Position numbers and translations under genes: made by a program. Below the pieces are notes generated by a model. The model worked only from the letters and a program-made list of their open reading frames with translations, had not been told where the DNA came from and made no database searches. From contig NC_061115.1 of NCBI RefSeq assembly GCF_002878395.1, positions 91,757,755 through 91,821,754 of the forward strand: a stretch of 64,000 nucleotides of DNA, written 5' to 3'. Shown piece after piece: positions 11,104-23,700 of the stretch (the stretch's first letter is position 1; each line of letters opens with the position of its first letter). The stretch comes from Capsicum annuum. Lineage: Eukaryota > Streptophyta > Magnoliopsida > Solanales > Solanaceae.

Positions 11104-11410
11104 ATTTTATAGTTATCACCTATATTAAGCTTGGCAATAATATTCTTTGCAACAATTCACATACTGATTTAAAAAATTATAAAGTATAGTGATACAACTA
11201 CATATATAATTTTAGCCATTGGATTAACTAGTCTTGTCTGACGAAGTCAAAACTAAAAAAAATGAACAATCAATACTTGTTACAAACACGGAATACATAT
11301 ATTTATTCCTTCTCTAACTATGACTATTATTATAAAAGAAAATATCATTTTCCATAATTTTTTCTTCATCGAGGAAACACATAAACTAGAAAAGAATAAA
11401 TAAAATTCTA

Positions 11411-11424
11411 GGCTCTGATACCAA
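11411..11424 (-). other. Primer-binding site of the copia remnant
   Basis: On the minus strand this reads TTGGTATCAGAGCC, complementary to the initiator Met tRNA end. It separates the LTR (11425-11756) from the leader and gag below it and fixes the minus orientation. Confidence 0.88.
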
Positions 11425-11756
11425 TAAAGAATCGAATCAAACGCATAATTTGCAAGATCATTGAATTTGTTTCAGTAGTCAGGCAGTGTAATTACATGTA
11501 TATTTAAACATGAACTACACTGAAATAGAGACAGTCTCTAACGCATATATGTAATAAAAGTTTGATCTTGATTTCAGGAAAAAATCTTTAATAAGACCTT
11601 CCACAAGAACATGATAGAGAGGAAGAAAGAGAACACTTTTTCTTTCTGTGTTGTATTTTTCTAGAGAGAAGAAAAAGGTACGTTGTATCTCTTTAGAGAA
11701 ATTATTTTCTAAACGTAAAAAAATATAACTTTTTTATTTTTAAAGAGTTGTTATCA
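11425..11756 (-). repeat. 5' LTR of the copia remnant
   Basis: A 332-base LTR, short as usual for copia. On the minus strand it starts TGATAACAACTC at 11756 and ends next to the primer site. No second copy is found in the window, so the 3' part of the element is lost. The candidate target duplication beside the start is GGCGA (11757-11761); its partner is not identified. Confidence 0.75.
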
Positions 11757-11759
11757 GGC

Positions 11760-11870
11760 GAGCAAGTTCAATTTCAGCATAAACTAAGGGAAGGCAATCA
11801 GTTAGCTAATTTGTTTGCTAATTGGGCATTAGATAAGGGAAAGTTCATATTCGCATCAGTTCAACAGGTA
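11760..11870 (+). pseudogene. LINE-type RNase H fragment
   Basis: The plus strand reads FQHKLREGNQLANLFANWAL then DKGKF. The motif REGNQLA(D/N)xxANWA is the C-terminal signature of the RNase H domain in plant non-LTR retrotransposons and related RVT_3 proteins, with the final Asp changed to Asn. The copia LTR is inserted immediately upstream, so the rest of the domain is displaced or lost. Only about 35 residues can be followed. Confidence 0.65.
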
Positions 11871-13513
11871 TATGTAACAAAAAAGATTATAATTGATAAT
11901 GATAAATTACAATGACCTTACTTGAGACTATCAACAGCAAAGGAGTGAAGGGGCTGGAAAGGCTTAAGCTAAGTTTTCACAAAAAGTTATATTTACATAT
12001 CAACATGAGAACAAAAACTATGAAGCAGCTAAATAGCCTAGTCTACAATAGCCAACCAAAAGGATCTTAGTATAAGGGGGGAAAGTGTGGGTATGATGGT
12101 CTGGTAAAGCTTCAAGAGCCTGAGGAACAAGTTACTTTTCAAATAATCATGATTTTTGAGCTTCCTATTATCTCCCTACCAACCATGTCTACATAAAGAA
12201 GAGATATCAGTACATTAAACTTTTGATGCATTATAGAGAAAGGAGGAGATTGTTACTTACTCAGAAGAGGTACCATTATTTCTCTAATTAGATCCCGCGA
12301 TACACTTTAAAAATTAGGACAACATCTCATTTACTGAAGAATATAGCTGAGCAAGATGAACTTCAAACAGTTATGGCTAGTACAAGATTTATCAGTAGCC
12401 AATAGAGAGCAAAGGGAAAATCAAGAAATGAGCTTACTTATGCAAGTTGCAACAAGATTCCAGGGATGGAGACCAAGGAGCCTTATTAATCACCCAAAGT
12501 TGAAGAAGAAGAAACTGATGGTGGATGAAGGGAAACATGGCAGCAACGACAGAGATAGTTAATAGGAAATATTAGCTCAATTTAGAATCCCTACTATCAT
12601 TATATATGTTCCACTGTATTTTGATTTTGTTTTAATTTTTGAAGTGGATCGGGTAGGAAGTATATATAGTAGGTGTTATTTTTTTATTTGGGCCTTTAGT
12701 GCAATGGGTTGATCCATTCTTGTCTAAGACATCTTTAATTTCTGATAAAATTAAATTCCAAAAATTTAACCAAAAAAAGTGTCTCTTTTCCTTTTATTAA
12801 TAAATTAATTTAAATATATATAATACCTAATTATATATTATTCTCTAGACATAAATCTGGATTGATCCACATGAGTGACCCAATCCAATTTCCTTCAATT
12901 TGAAAAGATTTTTCTTTTGTTTATAAATGAATAGTCTTTTTCATATTTATTTTTGTAATGTATAGCATTTTAACAATTGGCAATCAAGATGGTGTGTCAA
13001 AATCACTTGTTTTGTTAAGTATGGGGATGAATGAAAAAGAGGTGTACTTCTAAATTATTGAGGGGGGATCTCATAGGACCTCACAAAGTGTAAGTATCTT
13101 TTTAAAAAGTAATTAGTTTAAGGAGATCTTTATGTATTTTCTCCTCTAAAAATTATAATTATATGTAAGAGAAATAAGATAAGATTGTTAGCCCTCTCAA
13201 AAAAAATTATGTAATAAAATTGCTACATGTGTCTATTACTTTTTCCTGAATGTTATTATTTTTATCCTCCTTCATTATTTAATGATCATTTTCATATGGA
13301 CCTTTATAATTGGATTATATATAGTAATATTTTGTATCTCTTCTTGTAACTTATTAGATTAGTTGTTTATTTACATATTTCTTATATTAAAATTTAGTTA
13401 CTTTTTATATATTTAATTTAGCAATCAAAAATATTTACTATTTTTTCTATATTATGTTACGTACAAAAAATTATATGTTTTAATTCTAATATATAATCTC
13501 TTAAGTGAATATG
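11871..13513. other. AT-rich intergenic sequence, no gene seen
   Basis: No domain or element border was recognised. A 68-residue plus frame (12356-12562) has no known motif and ordinary composition. From about 12600 the sequence is strongly AT-rich, with poly-A/T runs. The first few hundred bases may be the LINE 3' region, but I see no poly-A tail that proves it. Confidence 0.5.
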
Positions 13514-13531
13514 TATATATATATATATATA
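13514..13531 (+). repeat. (TA)n microsatellite
   Basis: Nine uninterrupted TA units lie inside AT-rich DNA. Confidence 0.9.
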
Positions 13532-13539
13532 AACATATT

Positions 13540-14237
13540 ACACATATACATATTAAATGAAAGTAGGCCTTGCACGCCTTTTATTAAAAAGGAGAACATG
13601 TACATAAGAATCGGGAAAGGTTCTAACAACCCAATCCAAAAAAAAAATCCTACCAAACAGACAATGTCCAAAACCAAAGAAATAACAAAGCTAAAAATGG
13701 AAATGGAATGTGATGCAGCTATTCATTTCTTCTAGCTTCAACAAAATCCATGACCTCATTGAAACCCTTTAGAACAGTGCAGTCTTGCCTTATGTCCATC
13801 TCAATAAACTCGCAAGTTTTATGTGAAATCAAGATTTGAGCGATTTCATAAAACGCATTTACATAGTCTCATAATGTCATGAAATTGAACCAATAGAAGA
13901 TTTCTTCGACTTTATTATTCACAAATATGAGCTTTCAAGACCAAGATAAGTATATTTGACTCTTTATATTCTTTGATCCTACTCGATTTTGAATGTGATT
14001 TCACTAGAATTTTTTCACCTTGATAGGTTAAGCTTACTTTGGAGCTAATACCACTGTCTAAGAGTGTCAAAATGTTAGATCTGCCCCAGTTTGAGCAGGT
14101 TTGAGCCAATGAAAGTCCATTTCTTTTGATATACCATGTGTGATATTTGTACTACAACACCCTACTATGCCTGATTTTTGAATATTGCTACTATTTTTGC
14201 CACTTTTGTGATCCATTATTTGTACTTCCATGTTACT
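13540..14237. other. Unassigned sequence before the element H LTR
   Basis: A minus-strand frame at 13915-14109 (64 residues, with GISSKVSLTYQGEKILVK) and its surroundings look more like coding DNA than the AT-rich stretch on the left, but I do not recognise a family. The last five bases, TTACT (14233-14237), are the candidate target duplication for the LTR starting at 14238. The matching copy is not found. Confidence 0.4.
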
Positions 14238-14389
14238 TGTAATACCCTTAAAATTTCCATCATCTTATTTTTGACCTTTCTGTGTTTGAAATATCAACAT
14301 TTCACTTGAATCCTGTTTAGCAATGTTAAAAAGGTATTTGAGAAAGGTTTTGGAATTTTTGCAAAAGGGTTCAAGGCAATTTTGGAATA

Positions 14390-14520
14390 TCGAGGGGTGA
14401 GCCTCCATATTTTCATCATGTCATGGAGGTTACTCTCAACGATATTGGTATGGCATAAAAGATAACCTCCGCGATATTAGCGTGCCACGCCAAGGCATAA
14501 TTTTTCTGTAGTTTTATTTT
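14390..14520 (+). promoter_or_regulatory. U3 word array and TATA-like box of element H
   Basis: Repeated words around 'cgatatt', 'gcgatattagcgtg' and 'aacctcc/ggaggtt' occupy 14390-14490; ggaggtt (14426) and aacctcc (14464) are inverted copies. A 'gttttattttatt' TATA-like box follows at 14511-14523. The order is the same as in the element 1 LTR, although the words are unrelated. Confidence 0.45.
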
Positions 14521-15477
14521 ATTCACTTGGGGTGAGGGGCTTTTGGGTCTTTTCACCCTTGTATGACTCTTAAACATAAAATAAGTTTATTTGCTTCAGT
14601 TTTCAAAGATCAAGTTAATCCCTTTCACTCTCAAACTCAAAACCCAAGAAAAACTCAAGGGTTTCATATAGAATTCATCATTCGGGCTCCAAACTTCAAA
14701 CTGATTACAAAGTCTTGTATGTTTCAGACATGTATCTCTTTCCTAAATTGATTTTATACAAAAGCATGTATTTAATTTTTATTTGGGTGATTTAATTTTT
14801 GGATTTTGTATATGGGTTGAGGGATTTAGAATAGTTATTACATGAATTGAATTTCTAAGATTTTGAATTAAATGTTTATGTTTTATTCTCATGATTTTGA
14901 ACTAATAAATGTGTGGGTGTTGGAATTGAAATCGAGAACATCATTTTTCCCTAAATTTTTTGTTCAATGGAACATAAATGATTTTGAAAGGCCTCGAGGT
15001 CCATGGATTGATTTTAAATTAGAGCTTGGAAGTCAAATAGGGGTCGTGGATTTCCCCAACTTAGATAGGCAGATGGGGGTCATGGATTCCCCTATCTTAC
15101 ATGAATTAGCTTGCAATCCTAATTTGTTTGATGATACCAAACTCTTAATGCCTTGATAAATGACTCCTTGGTTAAATGGATGGGTTTGTGTGAAAGTGTT
15201 TTAACTGGACTTAAAGGGGGTTGTGTAGCTCATCGTAGAAGATAGAGGTCATGGGGGGACCGCTACTAGAAATCAGATTTTCCGACATGGGGGTCTTTAT
15301 GATCATGTGTATAGTTCACACTTGATATATATGTTCCTTGGATTGGCTTGGGGTCGTGGATTCCCTGGATTTTCTTTGGACTTCTCTGGTTCATGCGGCT
15401 AACACGCACTTGGCCCTTCCAGTGGGGAAAGCCAGACTTATATAGCCCTTGGGTGTTTTTAGGATGGTTAGAGAAAC

Positions 15478-15482
15478 ACAAT
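15478..15482 (+). other. Target-site duplication ACAAT, left copy
   Basis: ACAAT immediately precedes the gag-only element and is repeated immediately after it at 24267-24271. Confidence 0.93.
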
Positions 15483-16159
15483 TATAACGTCCTGAGATCC
15501 CATCCCGAGGAGTCACACGGTGCTTATGGACCCGAAGGACCACATGATAACTCTTTACTGATATCTGTACCTGTACGCTGCATAATATCTAAAATAAATG
15601 CAGAAACTCGCTATAAGGTTCAATACATCTGCACATACTCAAAACTAAAAACTGAATACTAATACATCAATATCCGTCTAAAAAGCCTCTAAACTATCTG
15701 AGCTGTGGAATTGATGGGACATGTCCCCAACTAACTCCATTAGCTGAAAATATAAACAAAATCTGATGCAATAATAGTAAACAGAGATTCTTCCTCAAAA
15801 GAAGAGGACTCACTTCTACTGTTGCTGAATGGGACTGAACTGATGGGTATACTCTGGATCCTGTGCCTCTGAACCTATGGTGTCAAATAAAACACCATAG
15901 CGCAAATGCGTCAGTACAAAAACGTATCAAGTTTACAGAGGAGGTAAGGCTAAATGCAAGGGCTATGCATGAACATAACTTAACGGAATAATATGCAGGA
16001 TCTGGATTAGCATACATAAAAAAATCTATAATTACTGAACATACTGCGCATACTACCACTGAGCATACTCGGAATAACTCTGGTAACTGATATTACATAT
16101 ACTGAAATTCTAAAATTTCTAGACATACTGAGACTATGGGTATCGAAAGCTTCTGATAC

Positions 16160-16735
16160 TGATAGCAACCCTAGCTAATAGGTTGTCTCCGAATCTACTA
16201 ATAATAAGAATGATTGACTGAAACTAAGATCAACCCTATCTAGCAGGTAGTCTCTGAATCTGTGGATAACAATACTACGTGATAACTAAATTTGAGATCT
16301 GATAACTGATTTTGAGATCGGCCTATCTAGCAACAGATCTTCAAATTTGCAGATAATTATACTTGATGGCCTGTATCTAACAAACAGCCTTGTATTCTGT
16401 ACACTGAACTGAGCTCTTTCTTAAAGTCTGAGACTGATTCTAAAACTGAGACTGTGGGAAGTATTCTTCTAACCAACATGCCTTGCCTAGCTAAGTTGGG
16501 GTCCAACCTATGCCCCGGTTAGAAGGGTGTCAATACCACGCCACTGGTAAAGACAACTTTATTTGACCCTCATCTATTAGGTACTCAAATGAGAATGGTG
16601 GAGCCCTCATCTAATAGGTTAAGCCACCTCATCTACCCTCAACTAATAAGTATGATGTTTCAACCTACGCTAACTATGTAGTTTGTGAGTGCAAGGATTG
16701 CTTCTAAGAATCATACCCTCTACTAGTAGGTGAGT
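16160..16735 (-). repeat. Array of short inverted words in the LTR (R/U5 side)
   Basis: At least six words share an ACC...GGT inverted pattern: aaccctagctaataggtt (16168), aaccctatctagcaggtag (16233), accctcatctattaggtac (16565), ccctcatctaataggtta (16602), ctcaactaataagtat (16636) and accctctactagtaggtg (16716). The last contains the perfect palindrome CTACTAGTAG. The same set occurs in the other LTR at about 21460-21995. The array lies downstream of the TATA box, so it would be transcribed. Confidence 0.6.
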
Positions 16736-18463
16736 TCTCATCCTTGAGCTCACTCGGTGCTGAATCCTACTCCCAACTGAAGTACACTAATCTAATTCTT
16801 AATTGAACTTAGACTGAGCTGAATTTGATACTGATCATGTTTCTCAAGAGATCTGACTGAGTTATGCTGAGATTACTTTGTTCCGTATCTGACGGAAAAA
16901 AGGTATAGAATCATAGTATCTGACTAATGATACAGAGCTTGATAGATTACTCAAATCACTTCTGAGATTAGAATTGAATCATTTGAATACTATTAGATCT
17001 GAGCTAATTTATAGGATTGGGACTAGATTACTAGCGATACAGTGATAACAAAGATTTCTAAGATTTCAGAGTTTTCTTATATTCTACACTTGTCTGAGGA
17101 TACAGAGTTCTGTAGGTCATGAGTTTTGAGAATCGTGGCTCAATTGAAATTATCGCGAAACTGACACCGTCTCTAGACAACAGCTCTATGTCAGGTATAA
17201 ATACCCCCAGGACTCGATAACATAAAAGTGAAACATAATCATGCTTGCATCATCACGATTATTCATTCATCATCAAAATCATTCATTCATCAACACAAGC
17301 ATTCAAGCATTTAGGAAACATAGGCCTCTATTCATCATCACAATCACCAAAGGGTCTTTTTAAGCATCTCAGAATAACAATCATCTAACAACATAGGGAA
17401 AACATGCTATTAGATCATACTTTATTCAACAAGGTTTTTACCTCAACTATTTCATACCAATATCAGCCTTGACATATGTTTGGGTATCACATGGCTTAGG
17501 AAAACTTCATACTATCATGTCATAACTTACTTGCTAACAACTTGGTATGTATTAAAAACTTAGCATATGTCAAAGGGCACATAATTGGGGAATTTACTAC
17601 TATCACATCTCCACTTGTTCATTAAGGTCCTTCAACAAACACTAGACATGCATAGGTTTACACTTATTTAGGAATTTCACACTATCATGGTACAATTCAT
17701 TAACTAGGGAATTTCGTGATACTCATAGTTCTCAAAGTCTTATACATGGAGGGGAGTGCATAAAACAACATGCCATACATCCATCGACCTAGCTTCATAA
17801 ATATTTCATCAACAACCATAAAACATAACAATATATTAGAATCCATTAGATTTGATAAGGGTGTAGCATGCATTTTTCATTAGATCATAATTTAACTACA
17901 ATGCTTGATTTATAGTTTCTTAGACATTTTATCAAACACCTCACATGCACAACTTCTGCATAAGTATAATAACCCAACTACTCATCATGAACAACCAAAT
18001 GTACATGTTTCCAACTCATATATTATCATAGATTCATACAAACAATATAAATATCCCATCTTGGAGATCATTCAACATCAACAACAAGTATATAATCTAT
18101 TTACCACACAAATACCACATACTAAGGCCAAGACTTGATTCTTGTAGACAAACAAGAATCACAACTAACAAGAATCATTAAAAATTCATAAACATAAATC
18201 ATGGAGATTTAAAAAAGGGGTACTTGAGCTTCTTGGATGAAAAGGACCCAAGAATCAACATCTACATACCTTGGGGAAACTTTTTTCTCGAAGGTTCTTG
18301 GAGAGATTCTTGATTTCTTGACTTTTCTTGGTTTTTCTTGAAGAAGAAATAAGGGTTTTGATCTTGAAAATAAACCCTAATTTGATATTTTGGATGAATG
18401 AGAAGTTATGATCTTTGATTTGGTGTGATTGGGTATTAAATAAGGTGAAAATAACCCAAAATC

Positions 18464-18665
18464 CCTTTATAACGGTGCTTCAGCGTTGTCTCGAATAATT
18501 TTGACGTTCAGAGTGACAGACCGTCACTATGGTGACTAACCATCACTCCCACCATCACTTTTGGTCCATAAAATTCCCTCACTACTTTAGTTTTGAAGGA
18601 CAAAGTAGCGGACCATCACTAACTTGATGGTCCGTCAGCTTGTTCGACCCTCGTGGATAGCTCGG
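18464..18665 (-). promoter_or_regulatory. U3 word array and TATA box of the gag-only element
   Basis: Words of the type GTGACGGACCGTCACT recur in both orientations: gtgacagaccgtcactatgg, gtgactaaccatcactccc, ggaccatcact and tggtccgtcag. On the minus strand they stop just before TTATAAAGG at 18472-18464. The second LTR has the same order at about 23715-23935, with its TATA box worn to TTTTAAAGG. The position relative to the TATA box suggests a promoter-proximal function; this is not proven. Confidence 0.55.
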
Positions 18666-18971
18666 ACAGCTCTCGTACTTTGGAAAAATTGGTATCGTTG
18701 GAAAGATAATTCAATTATATATCTGTTTATAGGTCATGAGATCTAAATTTCTTTGTATAATGGTAGATATGCTCATTTTAAGTTGACTATGGCAATGTCC
18801 TTCTCAAGAATTTAATCGGTAAGGGATATTTTGATTCGTCTAATAGCTAGGACGTATTTAAGGCCTTAATACACATCAAAATTGATCATAATACTACCAA
18901 ATAACTAATATTTATTTAACATGAGATTGAATCATGGTTCTACTATCTGTTGGGATTCTCGGGGTATTACA

Positions 18972-18986
18972 ATATCTCTCCCTTGG
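18972..18986 (-). other. Polypurine tract of the gag-only element
   Basis: On the minus strand CCAAGGGAGAGATAT directly precedes the 3' LTR start TGTAATACCCC, the standard place for the plus-strand primer. Confidence 0.88.
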
Positions 18987-19454
18987 GAACATTCATCCTC
19001 GAATGTCTCTTGATAGACTGAGAATATAGATCAACAGAACTTAATCAATACACAAAAACATCTCAAGGTATGACTATGCAACTGGAACAACTAACATACT
19101 GAGTTCTCACACTGGGCATGCATATCTGATGTATGGATATCCAGCTAAGCTAATTTTTGAAAGCACGACTTGACAATGCAATAACGACTGATAGAAACTT
19201 CATAAAGAAAATCTAAACATGAATTTGGATGAATCTAATGACATGCAACATCATAATACCATGGGATATCTCCCCCTTAGGACTTTATGCCCTTCTAAAC
19301 ACACTTCACTGAAATACTGGGGTGGTGTGCGGGGCACCTACAAACTAGGTCTTAATTGACAGAATGAGATATGAAACTCATGTATGACTCATGCTTACAT
19401 ACAATCACAAAATGGAAGCAAGGGATCTAACAATGCATATCACAATGAAGGGCT

Positions 19455-20565
19455 CATAACCTACCCGGATATATATTAGAGAAATCTTTATGATCTTGTT
19501 GAGTTTGAAGAGCATAAAATTTGTTATGAGTTGAAGAACGACTGTGCTGACTTCAGGGACCTGTCTTAGGATAGTCTCAAACTTTGTGACCTAGTTCGCC
19601 ACATCCAAAACACACATCACTACCATCTCTACATACACCCTTATGATTCTTACCATATTCTTCACACAGCGGGTAGGTAAGACCCCTACTCTCACTACTC
19701 TGGATCTTAGAGTGTCATGCACTAGTTGAGGATGGAGCTAGGACTGAAAACTTCTAACGATGGTGAGAACGATTACCAATCTGTGACCCTTCTTGGGAGA
19801 AACTATGACTACTTGTTCTGGCTCTCTTACTCACTCTCTCTTTCTTTCATTTTATCTGCCTCAATTTGTTGTGCACGCATCATTAGCCTAGAAAGATCCA
19901 TGTCTCTATTGATCATATCAGCTCTACACTCTTTCAACACATCACTTCATACCCCAGTCAAAAACTTACTCATACTCGTTCTAGGGTCAGCTATCAAGTC
20001 GAGAACATACTTAGATAATTGGTTGAACTTAAGACAATACTCTCTCACGGTCATAGAACCTTGCCTTAGGTTCATAAACTCTTCTACCTTAGCCTCTCTC
20101 ATCTCTAGCGGGAAAAATCTATCTAGAAAGGCACTCTGAAACTCTGACCAAGTCATAGGAGTTGCATTCTCCCCTCTACTCTTCTTCCACATCACTACCC
20201 AACCATGAGCAATATCTTTTAGCCTATAAGATTTTAATTCCACACTCTTCTCCTCAAAAACATACATAACCTGGGTGATCTTCTTCATCTCTTCTAGATA
20301 ATACCGTGGGTCCTCACCTACTACTGACCCAAAGAATTATGGCGGGTTTATTTTCATAAAATTTCTAACCCTGGCTGTTGTGGAATTCCCATCATGCTGA
20401 GGTGGGGATGCAGCCTGACGATTACTCTAAACATCAGTCATAGCTTGGTCTAGCGCCTAAAAAAGTTGCCCGAAACTCTGCATGTGACACACTCTCATTC
20501 TCAGGATCTACTGGCTGTGGGGGCTAGTCATCTACCCCATGGAAAAAATCTCTATGATGAGGTAT
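19455..20565 (-). pseudogene. gag: Gag of the gag-only element
   Basis: The aligned start is at 20565, where the family ATG has become ATA (reading xPHHRDFFHG). The Retrotrans_gag core is open from 20288 to 19947: KSYRLKDIAHGWVVMW, FQSAFLDRFFPLEMREAKVE and VREYCLKFNQLSKY. It continues MINRDMDLSRLMMRAQQIEA (about 19920-19860). A CX2CX4H zinc knuckle, VCFGCGELGHKV, lies at 19616-19580, with a frame slip before the last Cys. A gag tail (NKFYALQTQQDHKD) follows at about 19530-19490. No protease follows: the frame runs directly into the 3' region. The 137-residue plus-strand frame at 19726-20139 is antisense to it. Confidence 0.88.
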
Positions 20566-20770
20566 ACTCTGTAATCAAAAGAAAGAAGTGGATTAGACTG
20601 AGAATCAGCTTGAGCTCATGCTTAATCGCATTATATGATCACTGAAAGAAGGGAAACTTCTCCTAAGAACATCTTGTAGCCTCTTGTACTAAATGTGGCA
20701 TGCAACACACCCATGCACAAGACTCTACTAGATGCGGCTTTTCAGACTCCCTAGGATACTATTGAACCTT

Positions 20771-20785
20771 AGGCTCTTATACCAA
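20771..20785 (-). other. Primer-binding site of the gag-only element
   Basis: On the minus strand TTGGTATAAGAGCCT follows the 5' LTR after a three-base spacer. It matches the initiator Met tRNA primer site with one change (C to A). Confidence 0.88.
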
Positions 20786-20788
20786 GTT

Positions 20789-23700
20789 TGTAACACTCCG
20801 AGATCCCATCTCGAGATGTTACACGGTGCTTATGGACCCAAAGGACCACAAGTTAACCCTTTACTAATATTTGTACCTATACACTACATAATATCTAAAA
20901 TAAATACAAAAACTAGCCATAAGGTTCAATACATCTGCACATACTCAAAACTGAAAACTGAATATAATACATCAACATCCGTCTAAAAAGCCTCAAAACT
21001 ACCTGAACTGTGAAGTTGATGGGATATGTCCCCAACTAACTCCATCAACTAAAAATATAAAAAAATCTGATGTAATAATAGTAAACTGAGATTCATCCTC
21101 AAAAGAAGAGGACTTACTACTACTGCTGCTGACTGATAGGGATACTCTAGATCCTGTGCCTCTAAACCTATGGTGTTAAATAAAACACCAGAGCACAAAT
21201 ACATCAATACAAAAATGTATCGAGTATGTAGATGAGGTAAGGCTAAATGCAAGGGCTTATGCATGAACATAACTTAATTGAATAATATGCAAGAGTTGGA
21301 CTAGCATATATAAAGATTCTGTAATTACTGAACATACTACACATACTGTGACTGATCATACTCGAAATAACTCTGGTAACTAATATTGAATATACTTAAA
21401 TTCTAAAATTTTTGGACATACTAAGCTACGAGTATTTGAAGCTTCTGAAACTGATAGCAACCCTAGCTAACAGGTTGTCTCCGAATCTGCTAATAATAAG
21501 AATAATTGACAAGAACTGAGATCAACCCTATCTAGCAGGTAGTCTCTAAATCTGTGGATAATAATACTACTTCATAACTGATTTTAAGATCGGTCTATCT
21601 AGCAGCAGATCTTTGAATTTGCAGATAATCATACTTGATGGCCTGTATCTAATAGCCTTATATTCTGTACACTGAACTGAGCTCTTTTGAAGTCTGAGAT
21701 TGATTCAAAAACTGAGACTGTGGGAAGTAGTCTTCTAACTAACATTCCCCACGTAGCTAAGTCGGGGTCCAACCTGTGCCCCAGTTGGAAGGGTATCAGT
21801 ACTGCACCACTGGTAAAGACAACTTTATTTGACCCTCATCTATTAGGTACTCAAATGAGAATGGTGGAGCCCTCATCTAATAGGTTAAGACACCTTATCT
21901 ACCCTCAACTAATAAGTATGATATCTCAACCTACGCTGACTACGTAGTTCGTGAGTGCAAGGATTGCTTCTAAGAATCACACCCTCTACTAGTAGGTGAG
22001 TTCCCATCCTTGAGCTTACTCAGTGCTGAATCCTACTCCCAACTGAAAGACACTAATCTGATTCTTAACTGAACTTAGACTGAGCTGAATTTGATACTGA
22101 TCATGTTTCTCAAGAGATCTGACTGAGTTACGCTAAGATTACTTAGTTCCGTATCTGACGAAAAAAGGTATCGAATCATGGTATCTGACTGATGATACAG
22201 AGCTTGAATAGATTACTCAAATCACTTCTGAGATTAGAGTTGAATTATTTGAATACTATTAGATCTGAGCTAATTTATAAGACTGGGGCTAGATTATTAG
22301 CGGTACAGTAATTACAGAGATTTCTGAGAATACAGAGTTTTTTTATGTTTTACACTTGTCTGAGGATATAGAGTTCTACAGTTCACTGAGTTCTGAGAAT
22401 CGTGGCTTGATTGGAATTATCGCAAAACTGACACCGGCTCTAGACAATAGCTTTATTGTCGGGTATAAATACCCCCAGGACTCGATAACATAAAAGTGAA
22501 ACATAATCATGCTTGCATCATCACTATCATCCATGCATCATCACAATCATTCATTCATCAACACAAGCATTCAAGCATTTAGGAAACATAGGCCTCTATT
22601 CATCATCACAATCACCAAAGGGTCGCTTTAAGCATCTCAGAATAATAATCATATAATAACATAAGGAAAACATGCTATTAGATCATACTCCATTGAACAA
22701 GGTTTTTACCTCAATTATTTCATACCTATATCAGACTTGACATATGTTTGGGTATCACATGGCTTAGGAAAACTTCATACTATCATGTCATAACTTACTT
22801 GCTAACAACTTGGTATGTATTAAAAACTTAGCATATGTCAAAGGGAACATAATTGGGGAATTTACTACTATCACATCTGCACTTGTTCATTAAGGTCCTT
22901 CAACAAACACTAAACATGCATAGGTTCACACTTATTTACGGATTTCACACTATCATGGTACAATTCATTAACTAGGGCATTTCGTGACACTCATAGTTCT
23001 CAAATTCTTATACATGGAGAGGAGTACATATAACAACATGCCATACGTCCATCGACCTAGCTTCACGAATATTTCATCAACAACCATAACATATAACAAT
23101 ATCTTAGAATTCATTATTTTCATAAGGGTTTATCATGCATTTGTCATTAGATCACAATTTATCTACAATGCTTGATTTATAGTCTCTTAGACATTTTATC
23201 GAATACCTCACATGCACAACTTAGGCACAAGTATAATAACCCAACTACTCATCATGAACAACCAAATGTACATGTTTCCAACTCATATATTATCATAGAT
23301 TCATAAAAACCACATAAATATCCCATCTTGGACATCATTCAAAATCAACAAGTATATAATCCATTTACCACACAAATACCATATACTAAGGCCAAGACTT
23401 GATTCTTGTAGACAAACATGAATCACAACTCACAAGAATCATTAAAAATTCATAAACATAAATCTTGGAGATTTAAAAAAAGGTTACTTGAGCTTCTTGG
23501 ATTAAAGGGACCCAAGAATCAATATCTACATACCTTGGAGAAATTTCTTTCTTGCAGGTTCTTGAAGAGTTTCTTGATTTCTTGGCTTCTCTTGATTTTT
23601 CTTGAAGAAGAAATAAGGTTTTTGATCTTGGAAATAAACCCTAATTTGATATTTTTGATAAATGAGAAGTTATTATCTTTGATTTGGTGTGATTGGGTAT

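Larger units (their letters stand above)
14238..15482 (+). repeat. LTR of gypsy element H, first part
   Basis: Starts TGTAATACCC, a typical gypsy LTR start. From about 15230 it aligns with element 1 LTR (crossing 'gcggctaacacgcact', 'tatagccc' and 'ttaggatgg..agagaaacacaat'). The LTR is broken at 15482 by the gag-only element and resumes at 24272, where the aligned text continues (tccaggtcaatgattttaaa). The joined LTR is about 1.86 kb. Confidence 0.88.
15483..18971 (-). repeat. 3' LTR of the gag-only element
   Basis: On the minus strand it begins TGTAATACCCCGAGAATCCC at 18971 and ends near 15483 with ...GTTATA, degraded from the GTGTTACA of the other copy. It aligns throughout with 20789-24266, with scattered substitutions and short gaps. 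Inside are a promoter region near 18465-18665, a CATCA/CATTCA-rich stretch at about 17245-17330 and a family of short inverted words at 16160-16735. The plus-strand frame at 17905-18138 lies in this noncoding DNA. Confidence 0.93.

Noticed and set aside
12356..12562. Possible small host gene, 68 codons
   Set aside because: No recognised motif, no clear promoter or splice context, and surrounded by element remnants. It is left as unassigned.
17245..17330. Regular CATCA/CATTCA repeats resembling a repeat-spacer array
   Set aside because: They are simple degenerate repeats within a plant LTR and also occur in the other LTR. They have no uniform repeat/spacer lengths and no cas genes, so they are not CRISPR.
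19726..20139. 137-codon plus-strand open frame
   Set aside because: It is antisense to the gag core of the minus-strand gag-only element, which has clear Retrotrans_gag and zinc-knuckle motifs.
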